A stretch of 64,000 nucleotides of DNA, taken from UBA1876 sp003446665 (GTDB lineage: Bacteria; Synergistota; Synergistia; Synergistales; Thermovirgaceae). The stretch lies in contig CP159918.1 in NCBI GenBank assembly GCA_040616305.1, forward strand, positions 1,612,001 to 1,676,000, in the 5' to 3' direction. Below, piece by piece: positions 43,050-52,225 of this stretch. Both the position numbers and the translations under genes were made by a program. The first letter of the stretch is position 1. Each line of letters opens with the position of its first letter. Under the pieces are notes generated by a model. That model was given only the letters and a program-made list of their open reading frames with translations. It made no database searches and was not told where the DNA came from.

Positions 43050-44324
43050 TTGGCCGATTTGTCCTATCTCTTGAAAAATATTCAGGTCCCGGAAATGCAT
43101 CTGGTGAAACAAACCTTTCCGAGACCACGGACAGAAAACCTTGAAGAAGAACTCATCGAGGCATTAAATCGCGTAATCCCTCCGGGGAAAATATTCCCTG
43201 GCTCCCGTATCGCCGTTACGGCTGGAAGCCGGGGCATAACGTCGATTGCGGAAATTCACTGGGTTATCGCCGGCTACCTCAAACAAAACGGGGCTGACCC
43301 TTTTATCGTTCCTGCGATGGGCAGCCATGGTGGGGGGACACCCGAGGGACAGAGGGATACTCTGGCAAGCCTTGGCATCACCGAAGAAACCGTAAATGTC
43401 CCGATCCGAGCTTCAATGGAAGTAATACGACTCGGACAAACACCTTGCGGCATACCGGTCTGGATTGATGCTGTGGCTGCCGGAGCCGATTGGATTCTCG
43501 CTGTAAACCGTATAAAGCCCCATACGGATGTAACAGGCCCCTTCGAAAGCGGGCTCACCAAGATGCTTTCCGTCGGTCTCGGCAACCTCGAGGGCGCGGC
43601 AGCCTGTCACAGTCGGGGTCTTGGGAAGATGGGACATATTCTCCCGGAAGTTCGGGATATAGTGATTTCCAGGCTGCCCGTTTTAGGGGGCATCGGCATT
43701 CTGGAAAACGCCTATGGAGAAACGGCTGGAATTTACGGTTTGAAAACCGGTGAAATCGACTCTGGTGAAAGAATCCTCCTCGAGCAGGCCCGCAGGTTGA
43801 TAGGCAGGATATTAATCAGCGAATCGGACCTGCTTCTGGTGGATCGCATGGGAAAAGACGTCTCTGGAGCCGGTATGGACCCAAACGTAACCGGTCGGGC
43901 CTGGGACGGCTCACATAAGGCAGGGGCTACCTTTTCAACCGAGTGGATCGTAGTATTCGACTTGACTGAAGCATCCGGCGGCAATGCTTCCGGAATCGGA
44001 ACTGCCGACATCACCACTTCCAGGTTATTAAGCAAGACCGATTTCACCGTTACCTATGCAAACGCCATAACATCCAGGATAGCGGAACGCCTTCCCATGG
44101 TTTTCGACAACGACTTCCAGGCCCTCGCCGCTGGATTGTTTCTGGCGGGAGAAAAAGAAGCCAGGATCGTCCGCATAAAAGACTCCCTGGACCTGGAGCA
44201 CATAATGGTCTCCGAAAACTTGTGCAACGAAGTCCAAGCCAACCCTGACCTTGACCTGGTTCGAAGGAACGTACCACTTCTTTCGGGCATGAAAGATGAG
44301 CTTGCCCCATTTCCGGATCATTGA
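43050..44324 (+). CDS. LarA-like protein (DUF2088, lactate-racemase family)
   Basis: The 424-residue protein resembles the N-terminal DUF2088 domain of nickel-pincer racemases such as LarA: AVTAGSRGITSIAEIHWVIAGYL, VPAMGSHGGGTPEGQRDTLASLGI, VNRIKPHTDVTGPFESGLTKMLSVGLGN with histidines and a lysine in the expected area. LarA itself is nearly the same length. A TTG at 43050 lies eight bases from TAAGGAG and is preferred to a GTG at 43041. A racemase here could interconvert the stereoisomers of the hydroxy acid made upstream. Cofactor genes larBCE are not in this window. Confidence 0.75.
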   Translation: MADLSYLLKNIQVPEMHLVKQTFPRPRTENLEEELIEALNRVIPPGKIFPGSRIAVTAGSRGITSIAEIHWVIAGYLKQNGADPFIVPAMGSHGGGTPEGQRDTLASLGITEETVNVPIRASMEVIRLGQTPCGIPVWIDAVAAGADWILAVNRIKPHTDVTGPFESGLTKMLSVGLGNLEGAAACHSRGLGKMGHILPEVRDIVISRLPVLGGIGILENAYGETAGIYGLKTGEIDSGERILLEQARRLIGRILISESDLLLVDRMGKDVSGAGMDPNVTGRAWDGSHKAGATFSTEWIVVFDLTEASGGNASGIGTADITTSRLLSKTDFTVTYANAITSRIAERLPMVFDNDFQALAAGLFLAGEKEARIVRIKDSLDLEHIMVSENLCNEVQANPDLDLVRRNVPLLSGMKDELAPFPDH

Positions 44325-44331
44325 CACTCCG

Positions 44332-45453
44332 TCATGCGAGCCACGCCAGGAGGACACCACCGGCAAGAACGGAGCCGATTTGCCCCGCTACGTTGGCGCC
44401 GACGGCGTGCATGAGCAGAAAGTTCTGCGGATCTTCCTGTTGCCCCATCCTCTGTATTACCCGCGCAGACATTGGGAAAGCAGAAATCCCTGCCGCTCCA
44501 ACCATTGGATTGATCTTGTTTTTAAGGAACAGGTTGAGCACCTTCGCCGCGACAACTCCCGCCACCGTATCGAGGATGAATGCAACGAGCCCCATGCCTA
44601 TGACAAGCAAAGTTGCAGGCTGCACGAACCTGTCCGCAGTCATCGTCGCAGAAAGTGAAAGCCCCAGCAGCAATGTGACGAGGTTCGCAAGCTCGTTCTG
44701 CGCAGCATGGGAGAGGCGATCCAGGACACCGCACTCCCTTACCAGGTTCCCGAACATGAGAAAGCCTATGAGTGACACGGAAGCAGGAGCAACCACCCCT
44801 GCAACAAGTGTTACGACTATGGGGAAAAGAATCTTGGTCCGCCGGGATACGGGTCTCGAGGCGTAACGCATTCGAATCTTTCTCTCATTGACTGTGGTAA
44901 GAAGACGGATCACCGGCGGCTGTATCAGGGGCACTATGGCCATATAGGTGTAGGCAGCGACAGAAATCGGTCCTAAAAGATGAGGCGCGAATCTGGCCGA
45001 TACGTAAATCGAGGTTGGTCCGTCAGCGGCACCGATAATACCGATGGAAGCCGCTTCTTTTATATCGAACCCGAAAAACAGCGCAAGCCCCATGGTCAAA
45101 AATATCCCCGCCTGGGCCGCAAGGCCGAAAGTAAACATTACCGGGTTCGACAATAAGGGCGTAAAATCGATCATGGCTCCCACGGCAATAAATATCAGCA
45201 AAGGAAAAAGCTCCGTTGCGATGCCTATGTCGAAAAGAAGGCTCAGCGCCCCCTCCTGGACTACTCCTTCGGTTACCCTGGTTATGGCCGATGAAAGAGG
45301 AATGTTGACCAGAATCGTTCCAAATCCCATTGGCAGAAGCAGGTTCGGTTCATATTTCTTTTCTACTGCCAACCATATCAAACCAGCACCGATCAGCATC
45401 ATTATGAAGTGTCTGTAAGTAAAAACCGCCATCACAGATTCGTACCAGTCCAT
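44332..45453 (-). CDS. Na+-transporting decarboxylase beta-subunit-like membrane protein, stand-alone
   Basis: The 373-residue protein matches the OadB/GcdB/MmdB family, the membrane carrier that exports Na+ when a carboxyltransferase decarboxylates its substrate: IAVGAMIDFTPLLSNP, SIGIIGAADGPTSIYVSARFAPHL, AAYTYMAIVPLIQPP and VGAAGISAFPMSARV, with ~9-11 membrane segments. The ATG at 45453 follows GAGGTG. No alpha (biotin carboxyltransferase), gamma or biotin-carrier gene lies nearby, which is odd for a pump subunit. A manganese-type riboswitch lies directly upstream. Confidence 0.9.
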   Translation of the reverse strand: MDWYESVMAVFTYRHFIMMLIGAGLIWLAVEKKYEPNLLLPMGFGTILVNIPLSSAITRVTEGVVQEGALSLLFDIGIATELFPLLIFIAVGAMIDFTPLLSNPVMFTFGLAAQAGIFLTMGLALFFGFDIKEAASIGIIGAADGPTSIYVSARFAPHLLGPISVAAYTYMAIVPLIQPPVIRLLTTVNERKIRMRYASRPVSRRTKILFPIVVTLVAGVVAPASVSLIGFLMFGNLVRECGVLDRLSHAAQNELANLVTLLLGLSLSATMTADRFVQPATLLVIGMGLVAFILDTVAGVVAAKVLNLFLKNKINPMVGAAGISAFPMSARVIQRMGQQEDPQNFLLMHAVGANVAGQIGSVLAGGVLLAWLA

Positions 45454-45477
45454 GAGCCCAACACCTCTTTCCAAAAA

Positions 45478-45525
45478 GAAAGCGAGACTTTTTGCATGGC
45501 AATGCCACGCTAAAAGTCTCGCTTA
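45478..45525 (-). terminator. expression-platform terminator of the Mn-type riboswitch
   Basis: On the minus strand AAGCGAGACTTTT pairs with AAAAAGTCTCGCTT around a loop, followed by CTTTCTTTTTGG. The 5' arm is the last segment of the aptamer, so ligand-bound aptamer and terminator exclude each other, an on-switch design. Confidence 0.8.
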
Positions 45526-45603
45526 CGGCCTTTCTGGTCCGCCGGCGAAGCCAGGCGCATTGCGCCGTGCTGGTGACTTCGTCCGTGAGCTACTCCCCTT
45601 TAG
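45511..45603 (-). promoter_or_regulatory. yybP-ykoY (manganese) riboswitch aptamer
   Basis: Read on the minus strand, TAAAGGGGAGTAGC (from 45603) starts the aptamer and GTAAGCGAGACTTTT ends it; AAAGTC..-type middle segments (GAAGTCACCAGC) also fit. These are the two conserved loops of the yybP-ykoY class, which binds Mn2+ in its paired L1/L3 loops. Typical targets are Mn2+ exporters such as MntP, YoaB/TerC and P-type ATPases. Here the first gene downstream is the OadB-like protein. Confidence 0.88.
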
Positions 45604-45721
45604 TGTGTATTCATTGAAATTTTAAATGCCTGTCTTGTATCTTGTAATTGAAAAATATCACATTCCTCTTAGTGCGACAAGTGCCCTCTTGGTAACAATT
45701 ACTTTCACTAAAAGCTCGCTT

Positions 45722-46825
45722 TTATTCTAGAATAATGATCTCTTTGGGAAAACGAGTCAAGGCTTCGCAGCCGTCATCGGTAACTACAACACAGTTTTCA
45801 ATTCTGATTCCAATCTTTCCCGGGATGTAGATGCCCGGCTCTACGCTGAAAGCCATCCCTTCGGCCAAAGCCATCCTGTTTCCCCTGATTATGTTTGGGG
45901 CCTCATGAATAGCTATGCCAATCCCGTGGCCGAGACGGTTGTCGAAATACCCTCCGTATCCGGCTTCCTCGATGACACGGCGGGCGGCAATATCGATATC
46001 CTCTGCTGCAACACCGGGTTGTACTGCCCGTTCCCCTTCCTCCTGGGCGTGCAGAACGACCTCGTACATTTCTTTAACGTCTTCGTCCGGCTCGCCAATA
46101 AAAAGCGTCCGCGTCATATCCGAACAATACCCATCGAATCTGCAACCAAAATCTATAAGCAGGGAGTCTTTTTCCCCGATTACGCCGTCTCCCCCCGGGT
46201 AATGAGGCATAGCAGCATTCTCGCCTCTGGCTACTATCGGCTGAAATGAAACATCCGAAGCTCCCATGTCGTCGAGAATCTCCAGAAGCTTCCTTTTTAT
46301 CTGCTTTTCCGTCTTTCCGGGCTCAATAAAAGGAAGGAGCGCTTCCAAAGTCCTGTCTGCGATTTCGCCTGCCCTTTTGAGTTTTTGTTGCTCCCCGGGC
46401 GATTTGATGATCCGCAGGTCTTCCAAAAGCCTCCAGCCATTTTCGAGAATTGTCCCACAGCGTTTGGCGATTTCAACAGCGTCGACAGCAGAGATTCCAT
46501 CGTTTACTCCCAGCCTGGAGCCTTTATTTAAACCGAAATCCTCAAATGCTTGCTCCAAGGCACCATAAAACCATTCCTCGTCGGGCCAGTCGTAAACAGG
46601 CGCCCCATCCGGCATTGCTCTTTTGAATTCCTCGAGGTATAAACGTGAAACCACGGCGAAAACGTCCCCTCCGGGAAGAAGAAACAAACCGTTGAATCGT
46701 TCGCACCGGTGAACGGAAAGACCCAGAAGGTACTCCAGATCCGGCGATGGGCCCAAAAGCATGGCATCCCAACCAGCCGCTTTTACTTTTTCGACCGCCT
46801 TTGCCAGCATTTCGGAATGCCGCAT
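45722..46825 (-). CDS. M24 metallopeptidase, Xaa-Pro dipeptidase type
   Basis: The 367-residue aminopeptidase-P-like enzyme has the pita-bread metal ligands in order: LLIDFGCRFDGYCSDMTRT (two Asp), RLGHGIGIAIHEAP (His), FSVEPGIY (Glu) and GIRIENCVVV (Glu), after a creatinase-type N-terminal domain. It cleaves peptides with proline at the second position or dipeptides Xaa-Pro. No signal peptide is seen, so it is cytoplasmic. The start at 46825 abuts the ABC permease end, so it is the last gene of that operon. Confidence 0.93.
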   Translation of the reverse strand: MRHSEMLAKAVEKVKAAGWDAMLLGPSPDLEYLLGLSVHRCERFNGLFLLPGGDVFAVVSRLYLEEFKRAMPDGAPVYDWPDEEWFYGALEQAFEDFGLNKGSRLGVNDGISAVDAVEIAKRCGTILENGWRLLEDLRIIKSPGEQQKLKRAGEIADRTLEALLPFIEPGKTEKQIKRKLLEILDDMGASDVSFQPIVARGENAAMPHYPGGDGVIGEKDSLLIDFGCRFDGYCSDMTRTLFIGEPDEDVKEMYEVVLHAQEEGERAVQPGVAAEDIDIAARRVIEEAGYGGYFDNRLGHGIGIAIHEAPNIIRGNRMALAEGMAFSVEPGIYIPGKIGIRIENCVVVTDDGCEALTRFPKEIIILE

Positions 46826-48007
46826 TTATTTTCCTCCCTCTGAAACAGGCTCTGATGCAGCCTCTATCGTAACAGTTTTTCTCTGCTGCAAACTTTGCCA
46901 GGCATGTAGGGCCAGGGCGATACCTATAACTCCATAAGTTACAAAAACCCTGAAATATTCTCCGATCATCGCGTCTCCGACGAGGTTCTTTCCTGCAAGA
47001 GGCGACACGATGAAAAGTGTATGAAATAGAAGCGTCCCGAGCAACGCCTGGCTTATGGTAGCCTTTTTCACCGATGCTCCCCCTATCAGGATAGCGGCTA
47101 CGGCAAAGGTTCCTACCTGGACGTGGCTTCCATAGGTATTTATGTTGCCCAGGTTCTGGAGGAAAATAACCTGCCCGAGGCCTGCTAAAACCGTCGAAAA
47201 TATTATCGCTATTATCCTGACGCGGTCTACCTTGATCCCTGCAACCTCCGCAATATGCCGGTCCTGTCCAACGGCCCTGAATTCCTGGCCAAGCTTGGTC
47301 TTTACGATAAACCTTATGAAAAGACACAGGACGACAATGACAGCGATGGTGGCCATCGGTATCATTATGGGAAATACGAAACCGGGGATTTTGATCCGGA
47401 CCTTCCATATGTTATCCAGCGCGTAGTGCATTGCCTTTATATCAAGGGTGTTCCTGAGCCCTATACCAGTAGAAAGCAACATTGAAGGTACCCGAATAGG
47501 GATAATCCTGCCCATGAAGAACAGGCAAACAAGCTGGTATAATCCATTTGCGAAAAACCCCAGAATTATCCCCGAAATCATCTCTTTCCCCTTTGCGCGG
47601 TTGAAAAGGCGTCCCGTGAGCCAACCGAAAACAATAGCCAGAGGAACGGAAAGGACACAGGTCGCCAAAAGTCCGGAAAGCCCGGCCATCTCCCAGTTGG
47701 CAGTGGCGATATAGGCGAATTGCCCCGCCATTGCCCCGAGGACTATGCCGAAATTAAGACCCATTCCGGCCAATATCGGGATAATAAGGGATATGACCAG
47801 AAAGCTGTTTCGAGCCATCCTGGTTATGATCTCGTTGGCGAGAAACGGCAGGGAAAGCCCACTGTAATAGCCACCTATGATACACAGGACCAGGAAAAAT
47901 ATCGGGACTACATTTTTGCGCAGGAAATAACCGGGATCGAAAGGCTCCTTTTTTCGTTCAAGCCTTGTTTCCGTAACCGGAAGTGGATTTTTTTGCTGTT
48001 CTGTCAT
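46826..48007 (-). CDS. ABC transporter permease, nucleoside/BMP type
   Basis: The 393-residue inner-membrane protein is a BPD_transp_2 permease with the GLNFGIVLGAMAGQFAYIATANW and GKEMISGIILGFFANGLYQ segments and the cytoplasmic AVGQDRHIAEVAGI coupling helix. It is the second permease of the operon, overlapping the previous gene by four bases. Ribose- and nucleoside-type transporters of this group use two such subunits with one double ATPase. Confidence 0.9.
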   Translation of the reverse strand: MTEQQKNPLPVTETRLERKKEPFDPGYFLRKNVVPIFFLVLCIIGGYYSGLSLPFLANEIITRMARNSFLVISLIIPILAGMGLNFGIVLGAMAGQFAYIATANWEMAGLSGLLATCVLSVPLAIVFGWLTGRLFNRAKGKEMISGIILGFFANGLYQLVCLFFMGRIIPIRVPSMLLSTGIGLRNTLDIKAMHYALDNIWKVRIKIPGFVFPIMIPMATIAVIVVLCLFIRFIVKTKLGQEFRAVGQDRHIAEVAGIKVDRVRIIAIIFSTVLAGLGQVIFLQNLGNINTYGSHVQVGTFAVAAILIGGASVKKATISQALLGTLLFHTLFIVSPLAGKNLVGDAMIGEYFRVFVTYGVIGIALALHAWQSLQQRKTVTIEAASEPVSEGGK

Positions 48008-49086
48008 CTTACATCACCTCCGGCCTCTCGGCGCGTCAGAGCATAGAGGATAATACCGTTGCTGATGATGATCCTGGCGACTTCGGAGAGATTTTCCGCT
48101 ACGAGCACATTGGCAACGGGCATTGAAACAACAAGGATCGATTGAAAGAGAAAGCACCCTATCATTGCATGCCAGATCGTGGCCCTATTCAGGCTCGCGC
48201 CGCCGATCAAAACCGACGCGACGGCGAAAAATGCCATGAAAAGGGGCGCCATGTAAAGCTGGATAAAACCGAAAGTCTGGGCATAGATTACAATCCCCAC
48301 TGCTGCCAGAGCCTGTGAAAAGACGGATCCGATAACGCGGTATTTATTGACCGAAAGACCACAAGATTCGGCAAAGCGCGGATTGGCTCCTACCGTCGAA
48401 AGTGCCACTCCGGTTTTGGACCTCATGAAAATCCATACGATAAGGCAGAAAACCGCTACGAAAAGCAAAAGCCCCGTCGGTATCGAGGTGCCAAATACCT
48501 CGAATTCAAGGAAGTTGTTAAGAACCTTGTCAAAACGGTCCTGCAGGGCGATGGTTACACGAAGGCCGTTACCGCCGTACGGCCAGATCATCTCCGGGCT
48601 TTTAAAGGGTGCCATGAACCAGAAGATGCACATCAGCGACACTATGGAAAAACCAAAATAGGTCCCCACGGTCATCTCCTGGCCTTTGACCTTGTTCAGC
48701 AACAACCCGTAAAGATAACCCGTCACGGCACCCAAAAGAGCACCCAGGCCAACGGCAAAAAACAGGGCCTGGAAACCCCTCATGTCGAGTTCGATACTCA
48801 GAACCGCTGCTACGAGGCCGCAGGCGATACCCAATGGAAGGCCGAAATTGGGACCGGTCCCTGACTGTATCGTCGGTATCATGGCCAAAACCAGGATCGC
48901 GTTCATCCCGAAACGGCTCAGGATGCTTGAAAAAAGCTGAGACATGGGAAGCCCCATGATCAAAGCCGCCACGAGAAGAATCACAAGGAAAAGGAGAATA
49001 ATGGACCTTGCGACTCCAAAATCGCGGGCCCATTCCCTGATCCTTTCGTTCCATTCCGGTTTGTGGGAGTTTTCCCGGTTCATCAC
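48004..49086 (-). CDS. ABC transporter permease, nucleoside/BMP type
   Basis: The 360-residue permease is a paralogue of its neighbour, with SGTGPNFGLPLGIACGLVAAVLSIEL, GQEMTVGTYFGFSIV and TVGANPRFAESCGLSVNKYRV segments in the expected places. Overlaps of four bases with both neighbours show tight translational coupling. It forms a heterodimeric channel with the other permease. Confidence 0.9.
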   Translation of the reverse strand: MMNRENSHKPEWNERIREWARDFGVARSIILLFLVILLVAALIMGLPMSQLFSSILSRFGMNAILVLAMIPTIQSGTGPNFGLPLGIACGLVAAVLSIELDMRGFQALFFAVGLGALLGAVTGYLYGLLLNKVKGQEMTVGTYFGFSIVSLMCIFWFMAPFKSPEMIWPYGGNGLRVTIALQDRFDKVLNNFLEFEVFGTSIPTGLLLFVAVFCLIVWIFMRSKTGVALSTVGANPRFAESCGLSVNKYRVIGSVFSQALAAVGIVIYAQTFGFIQLYMAPLFMAFFAVASVLIGGASLNRATIWHAMIGCFLFQSILVVSMPVANVLVAENLSEVARIIISNGIILYALTRREAGGDVR

Positions 49087-50675
49087 GAAGCCTCCTTCCT
49101 GTGGTGGCTCAGCTCGCCCGCCATGAGAAGACCGAAATCCCTGTCGCTTGCGTCAATCGGGAGAATACCCTCGAGCCGGCCTTTGTAAATTATGGCTATC
49201 CTGTCGCAGATCGACCTTAGCTCGGCCAATTCCGAAGAGGTCATTACGATGGTGACTCCCAATTCCTGGTTAAGCCGCACCAAAAGGTCAAGGACAATTT
49301 TCTTGGCACCCACGTCTATGCCACGGGTCGGTTCTGAAACAAACAGTATTGACGGCTCCAACGTAAGTGCCTTGGCAATACATACTTTCTGCTGGTTCCC
49401 CCCGCTCAGGCGGCGAGTAAGCTGGTCCGGTCCCGTGCAGCGAATGTCGAGTTCCTTTATCATTTTCTGTGCGTGTTCACGAATCGCCTTCATATCGGCG
49501 ATACGTAACAGTATTTTCTTCAGAAATTTGTCCTGGCTCTGCATTGCTTGTACGGCAATATTCAACTCGATCGATTCCTCGAGAAGGAGCCCCGTTCCCC
49601 TTCTGTCTTCGGAAACGAAAGCCATCCCGCTGTTCAGGGCCGAAATGGGCGAATTTAGTCTTACTTCCTTGCCGTCCATGTACACGGATCCCCGCGATGG
49701 GAAAAGTCCCATAATACCGTTGGCAATGCCTATCTTACCGTGTCCGGCAAGACCGCCGATTCCCAGAATTTCACCTTTCAACACATCCAGCGAAACCCCA
49801 TGAACGCTTTCGCCGGGCATGTCTACGTGAAGATCCTTTATGGACAGTACAGGCTTCACATTTTCAGTCGAATGCCTTTCGGACCTGGATGTAACCTCTA
49901 TCTTCCGACCTACCATGAGCTCCGCCAGTTGATCCACCGTTGCTTTCCTCGATTCAAGTTCGGCCACTACCTCACCGTCCCTGAGAACGGTTATGTTGTC
50001 CGCAACTCGCAACACCTCGTCAAGGCGATGAGTTATGAAAAGAATGGAGATACCCTGTGAGGACAGCCGTTTCATGACCTGCATGAGGGTTTCGGCATCG
50101 CTTTCTGTCAACACTGCCGTGGGCTCATCCAGCACAAGAAGATTGAGAGTTTCCTTGTCGAGTTCCCTGGCGATTTCCACAAACTGCATAAACCCGACAG
50201 GAAGTCCCGCCACAGGGAGCATTTCGTCGAGATCAAGCTCCATGCGCCTTAAAGCCTTTTTCGCATCTTCACGCATCCTGTAGAAATCCAGGGTCTCGAG
50301 CTTTTCACCGAAGAACCGGCTCGCAAAGTTTGGTCTCGTTATTTCCCTGTTGAGCTTGATGTTTTCAGTGACAGTAAATCCGGGCAAGAGCATGAATTCC
50401 TGATGGACCATTCCTATTCCATGGGCCATAGCCTCTTCCGGGGAGGTAATGTCCACGGCTTTTCCGTTGATGAAAACTTTCCCTTCGAAGCCGCCAGTAT
50501 TATGGATAACGGGCATTCCAAAAAGAACGTTCATCAGTGTAGATTTGCCCGCCCCGTTTTCGCCCACCAGGGCGTGGATTTCACCGGGAGCAACCGAGAG
50601 GTTTACCGATTTAAGCACCTTGTTTCCGAAATATTCCTTGCTTATCCCTCGCATTTCAAGGCGTGCCACAACCAT
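49083..50675 (-). CDS. ABC transporter ATP-binding protein, two nucleotide-binding domains
   Basis: The 530-residue double ATPase is of the RbsA/nucleoside type. The first half has GENGAGKSTLMNVLFG and VLDEPTAVLTESD; the second has the degenerate GLAGHGKIGIANGIMG, a signature LSGGNQQKVCIAKAL and FVSEPTRGIDVGAKK. One canonical and one degenerate site is the rule for this group. The ATG at 50675 follows AAGGAGG. Upstream is a strong hairpin separating it from the binding-protein gene. Confidence 0.93.
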   Translation of the reverse strand: MVVARLEMRGISKEYFGNKVLKSVNLSVAPGEIHALVGENGAGKSTLMNVLFGMPVIHNTGGFEGKVFINGKAVDITSPEEAMAHGIGMVHQEFMLLPGFTVTENIKLNREITRPNFASRFFGEKLETLDFYRMREDAKKALRRMELDLDEMLPVAGLPVGFMQFVEIARELDKETLNLLVLDEPTAVLTESDAETLMQVMKRLSSQGISILFITHRLDEVLRVADNITVLRDGEVVAELESRKATVDQLAELMVGRKIEVTSRSERHSTENVKPVLSIKDLHVDMPGESVHGVSLDVLKGEILGIGGLAGHGKIGIANGIMGLFPSRGSVYMDGKEVRLNSPISALNSGMAFVSEDRRGTGLLLEESIELNIAVQAMQSQDKFLKKILLRIADMKAIREHAQKMIKELDIRCTGPDQLTRRLSGGNQQKVCIAKALTLEPSILFVSEPTRGIDVGAKKIVLDLLVRLNQELGVTIVMTSSELAELRSICDRIAIIYKGRLEGILPIDASDRDFGLLMAGELSHHRKEAS

Positions 50676-50705
50676 AAAAACCTCCTTAAAGGGGGTGAAG
50701 AAGCG

Positions 50706-50738
50706 CTGCGGGGTCAACCCCGAAGGGCGACCCCGCAG
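50706..50738 (-). terminator. intergenic hairpin between binding-protein and ATPase genes
   Basis: CTGCGGGGTC (50706-50715) pairs with GACCCCGCAG (50729-50738). There is no T run, so it probably stabilises the binding-protein mRNA or attenuates the downstream genes rather than ending transcription. Confidence 0.6.
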
Positions 50739-50797
50739 TTCCTTCGGACGGGAATTTAAAAAACGGAAAGTAACCTGAATTATCTATTCAAAAACTG

Positions 50798-51919
50798 CTA
50801 CTCCGCTCCGAAGATGATCGATTCACCTACGACCAGGAGGAAGTTATCTGCCCTTTCTCCAGTTTCCTTGTTCTCGTAGGTCCGTGTCTTGATCTCCCCT
50901 GCATACTTGGCCATAAGGTTCTCCATATGTTCCCTGTCGAACCCCGATACACGCCCTTCCCCAACGTCAAAGGCGTATTCCGTCGAAGCGTAGGTAAAGG
51001 CCATGTTTATGGGTACCTTCCAGGTAGCAAATCGGCCTGCGCCGCCTTGCTCTACGATCTTCTCCTCTATGGCATTGAGGATGAATTCCACATCCCCTGC
51101 CTTGCCTTCCGGAATCTCAATACCAAGTGCTCCGGGATACGCGTGGTACGGGCTGGGGCAGCACTGCTCCGGATAGATGGCACCAGTCATGAGTACGGCC
51201 TTGATAAGCGGTTCCTGCATGCCGCAGTTTGTGCTGAAGAAGGCGGTATCCTTGCCGTATTTTTCAACCTGGCGGGGAACATCTTCAAGGATAAACTGCT
51301 GAGCTCCCGCAATACCCGCGTCGCCCGTAGGATCCGGCGCGTTGATGTAAACCCACTCGATACCTCGCTTCTCGCATTCAGCCTTCATTATGTCCCTGCG
51401 TTCCGCAAGCAGCGGATAGGACATATGGCGCGGGAAGGAGATGTGACAGAAGGTCTTGGCACCCATCTTTTCGGCAAGATCGATTATCGTCACACCGCGC
51501 ATGGGGTTGTCTGTTTCCAGAACGATATCGGCTTTCTGGGCGGCCAGCATGGGGTCCTCATGGGGGACGATGTTGATGAAGAAGACATCGGGCCTGATCT
51601 CCTTGACCTTGTCTATGGCAGCAGCCGTTCCGGGAACACCCTGCACTAGGACAATGGCTTTGACGTCAGGATCAGCGGCCATACTCATAATCTGCTGTAT
51701 GGTCGTCTCCTGTTCGTCCATGAACTTGTCTGGGTATGTTACGTGAATCACCCTGTCTGCGCCGTACTTTTCTATCATCTCCAGGGCGGCCCTGTACTCT
51801 TCTTCGCCCTGTGATGTCGTTCCCGTCATTATGCCGACTTTTGCCGGTCCGGCAAAAGCGTAGCCCGCAAAAGCCAATACAAGTGCAACAAGCAAAACAC
51901 CAAGGAAAAGCCTTCTCAT
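50798..51919 (-). CDS. DUF3798 solute-binding protein of an ABC transporter
   Basis: The 373-residue exported protein begins with a signal peptide (RLFLGVLLVALVLAFAGYAFA) followed by GPAKVGIMTGTTSQGEEEYRAALEMI, the DUF3798 opening, and reads as a periplasmic-binding fold (VLETDNPMRGVTIIDLAEKMGAK). Ligand unknown. It is the first gene of the five-gene unit: binding protein, ATPase, two permeases and M24 peptidase. The peptidase suggests peptides, possibly proline-containing, may be the cargo. Confidence 0.85.
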   Translation of the reverse strand: MRRLFLGVLLVALVLAFAGYAFAGPAKVGIMTGTTSQGEEEYRAALEMIEKYGADRVIHVTYPDKFMDEQETTIQQIMSMAADPDVKAIVLVQGVPGTAAAIDKVKEIRPDVFFINIVPHEDPMLAAQKADIVLETDNPMRGVTIIDLAEKMGAKTFCHISFPRHMSYPLLAERRDIMKAECEKRGIEWVYINAPDPTGDAGIAGAQQFILEDVPRQVEKYGKDTAFFSTNCGMQEPLIKAVLMTGAIYPEQCCPSPYHAYPGALGIEIPEGKAGDVEFILNAIEEKIVEQGGAGRFATWKVPINMAFTYASTEYAFDVGEGRVSGFDREHMENLMAKYAGEIKTRTYENKETGERADNFLLVVGESIIFGAE

Positions 51920-52105
51920 TATTGGACCTCCTTTTAGTCAGGAAAACCAACCTTTCGGCGTTTCTTTTTCCTAAACCACACCTTCACCGCCTCCCGGCCT
52001 GGCCGGGAAAAACCATCGCCTGGAAATCGTCAAGCGTAAATGCACCCTCTCCTTTCCAGCCCCGGCACGTTGCAAGGGCAAAGTTAAATTGTAGACTTTT
52101 TGAAT

Positions 52106-52135
52106 TGGACAAACTGATATATCTTAGATATATTA
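52106..52135 (+). promoter_or_regulatory. GntR promoter with overlapping palindromic operator
   Basis: TTGGAC (52106-52111), an 18-base spacer and TATATT (52130-52135) form a promoter for the GntR gene. Within spacer and -10 lies a perfect palindrome TATATCT-T-AGATATA (52119-52133). Its place suggests autorepression, and it may also serve the divergent transporter operon. The rest of the 297-base gap (51920-52216) shows no gene. Confidence 0.55.
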
Positions 52136-52225
52136 ATCTTTATCAAAAACAGCAGTCTGAGTCAAGGATTTTCAGGGGGCTGAATCAGAATATGCATTAT
52201 ACATTCCAGACAGAGGGTGAACCGG

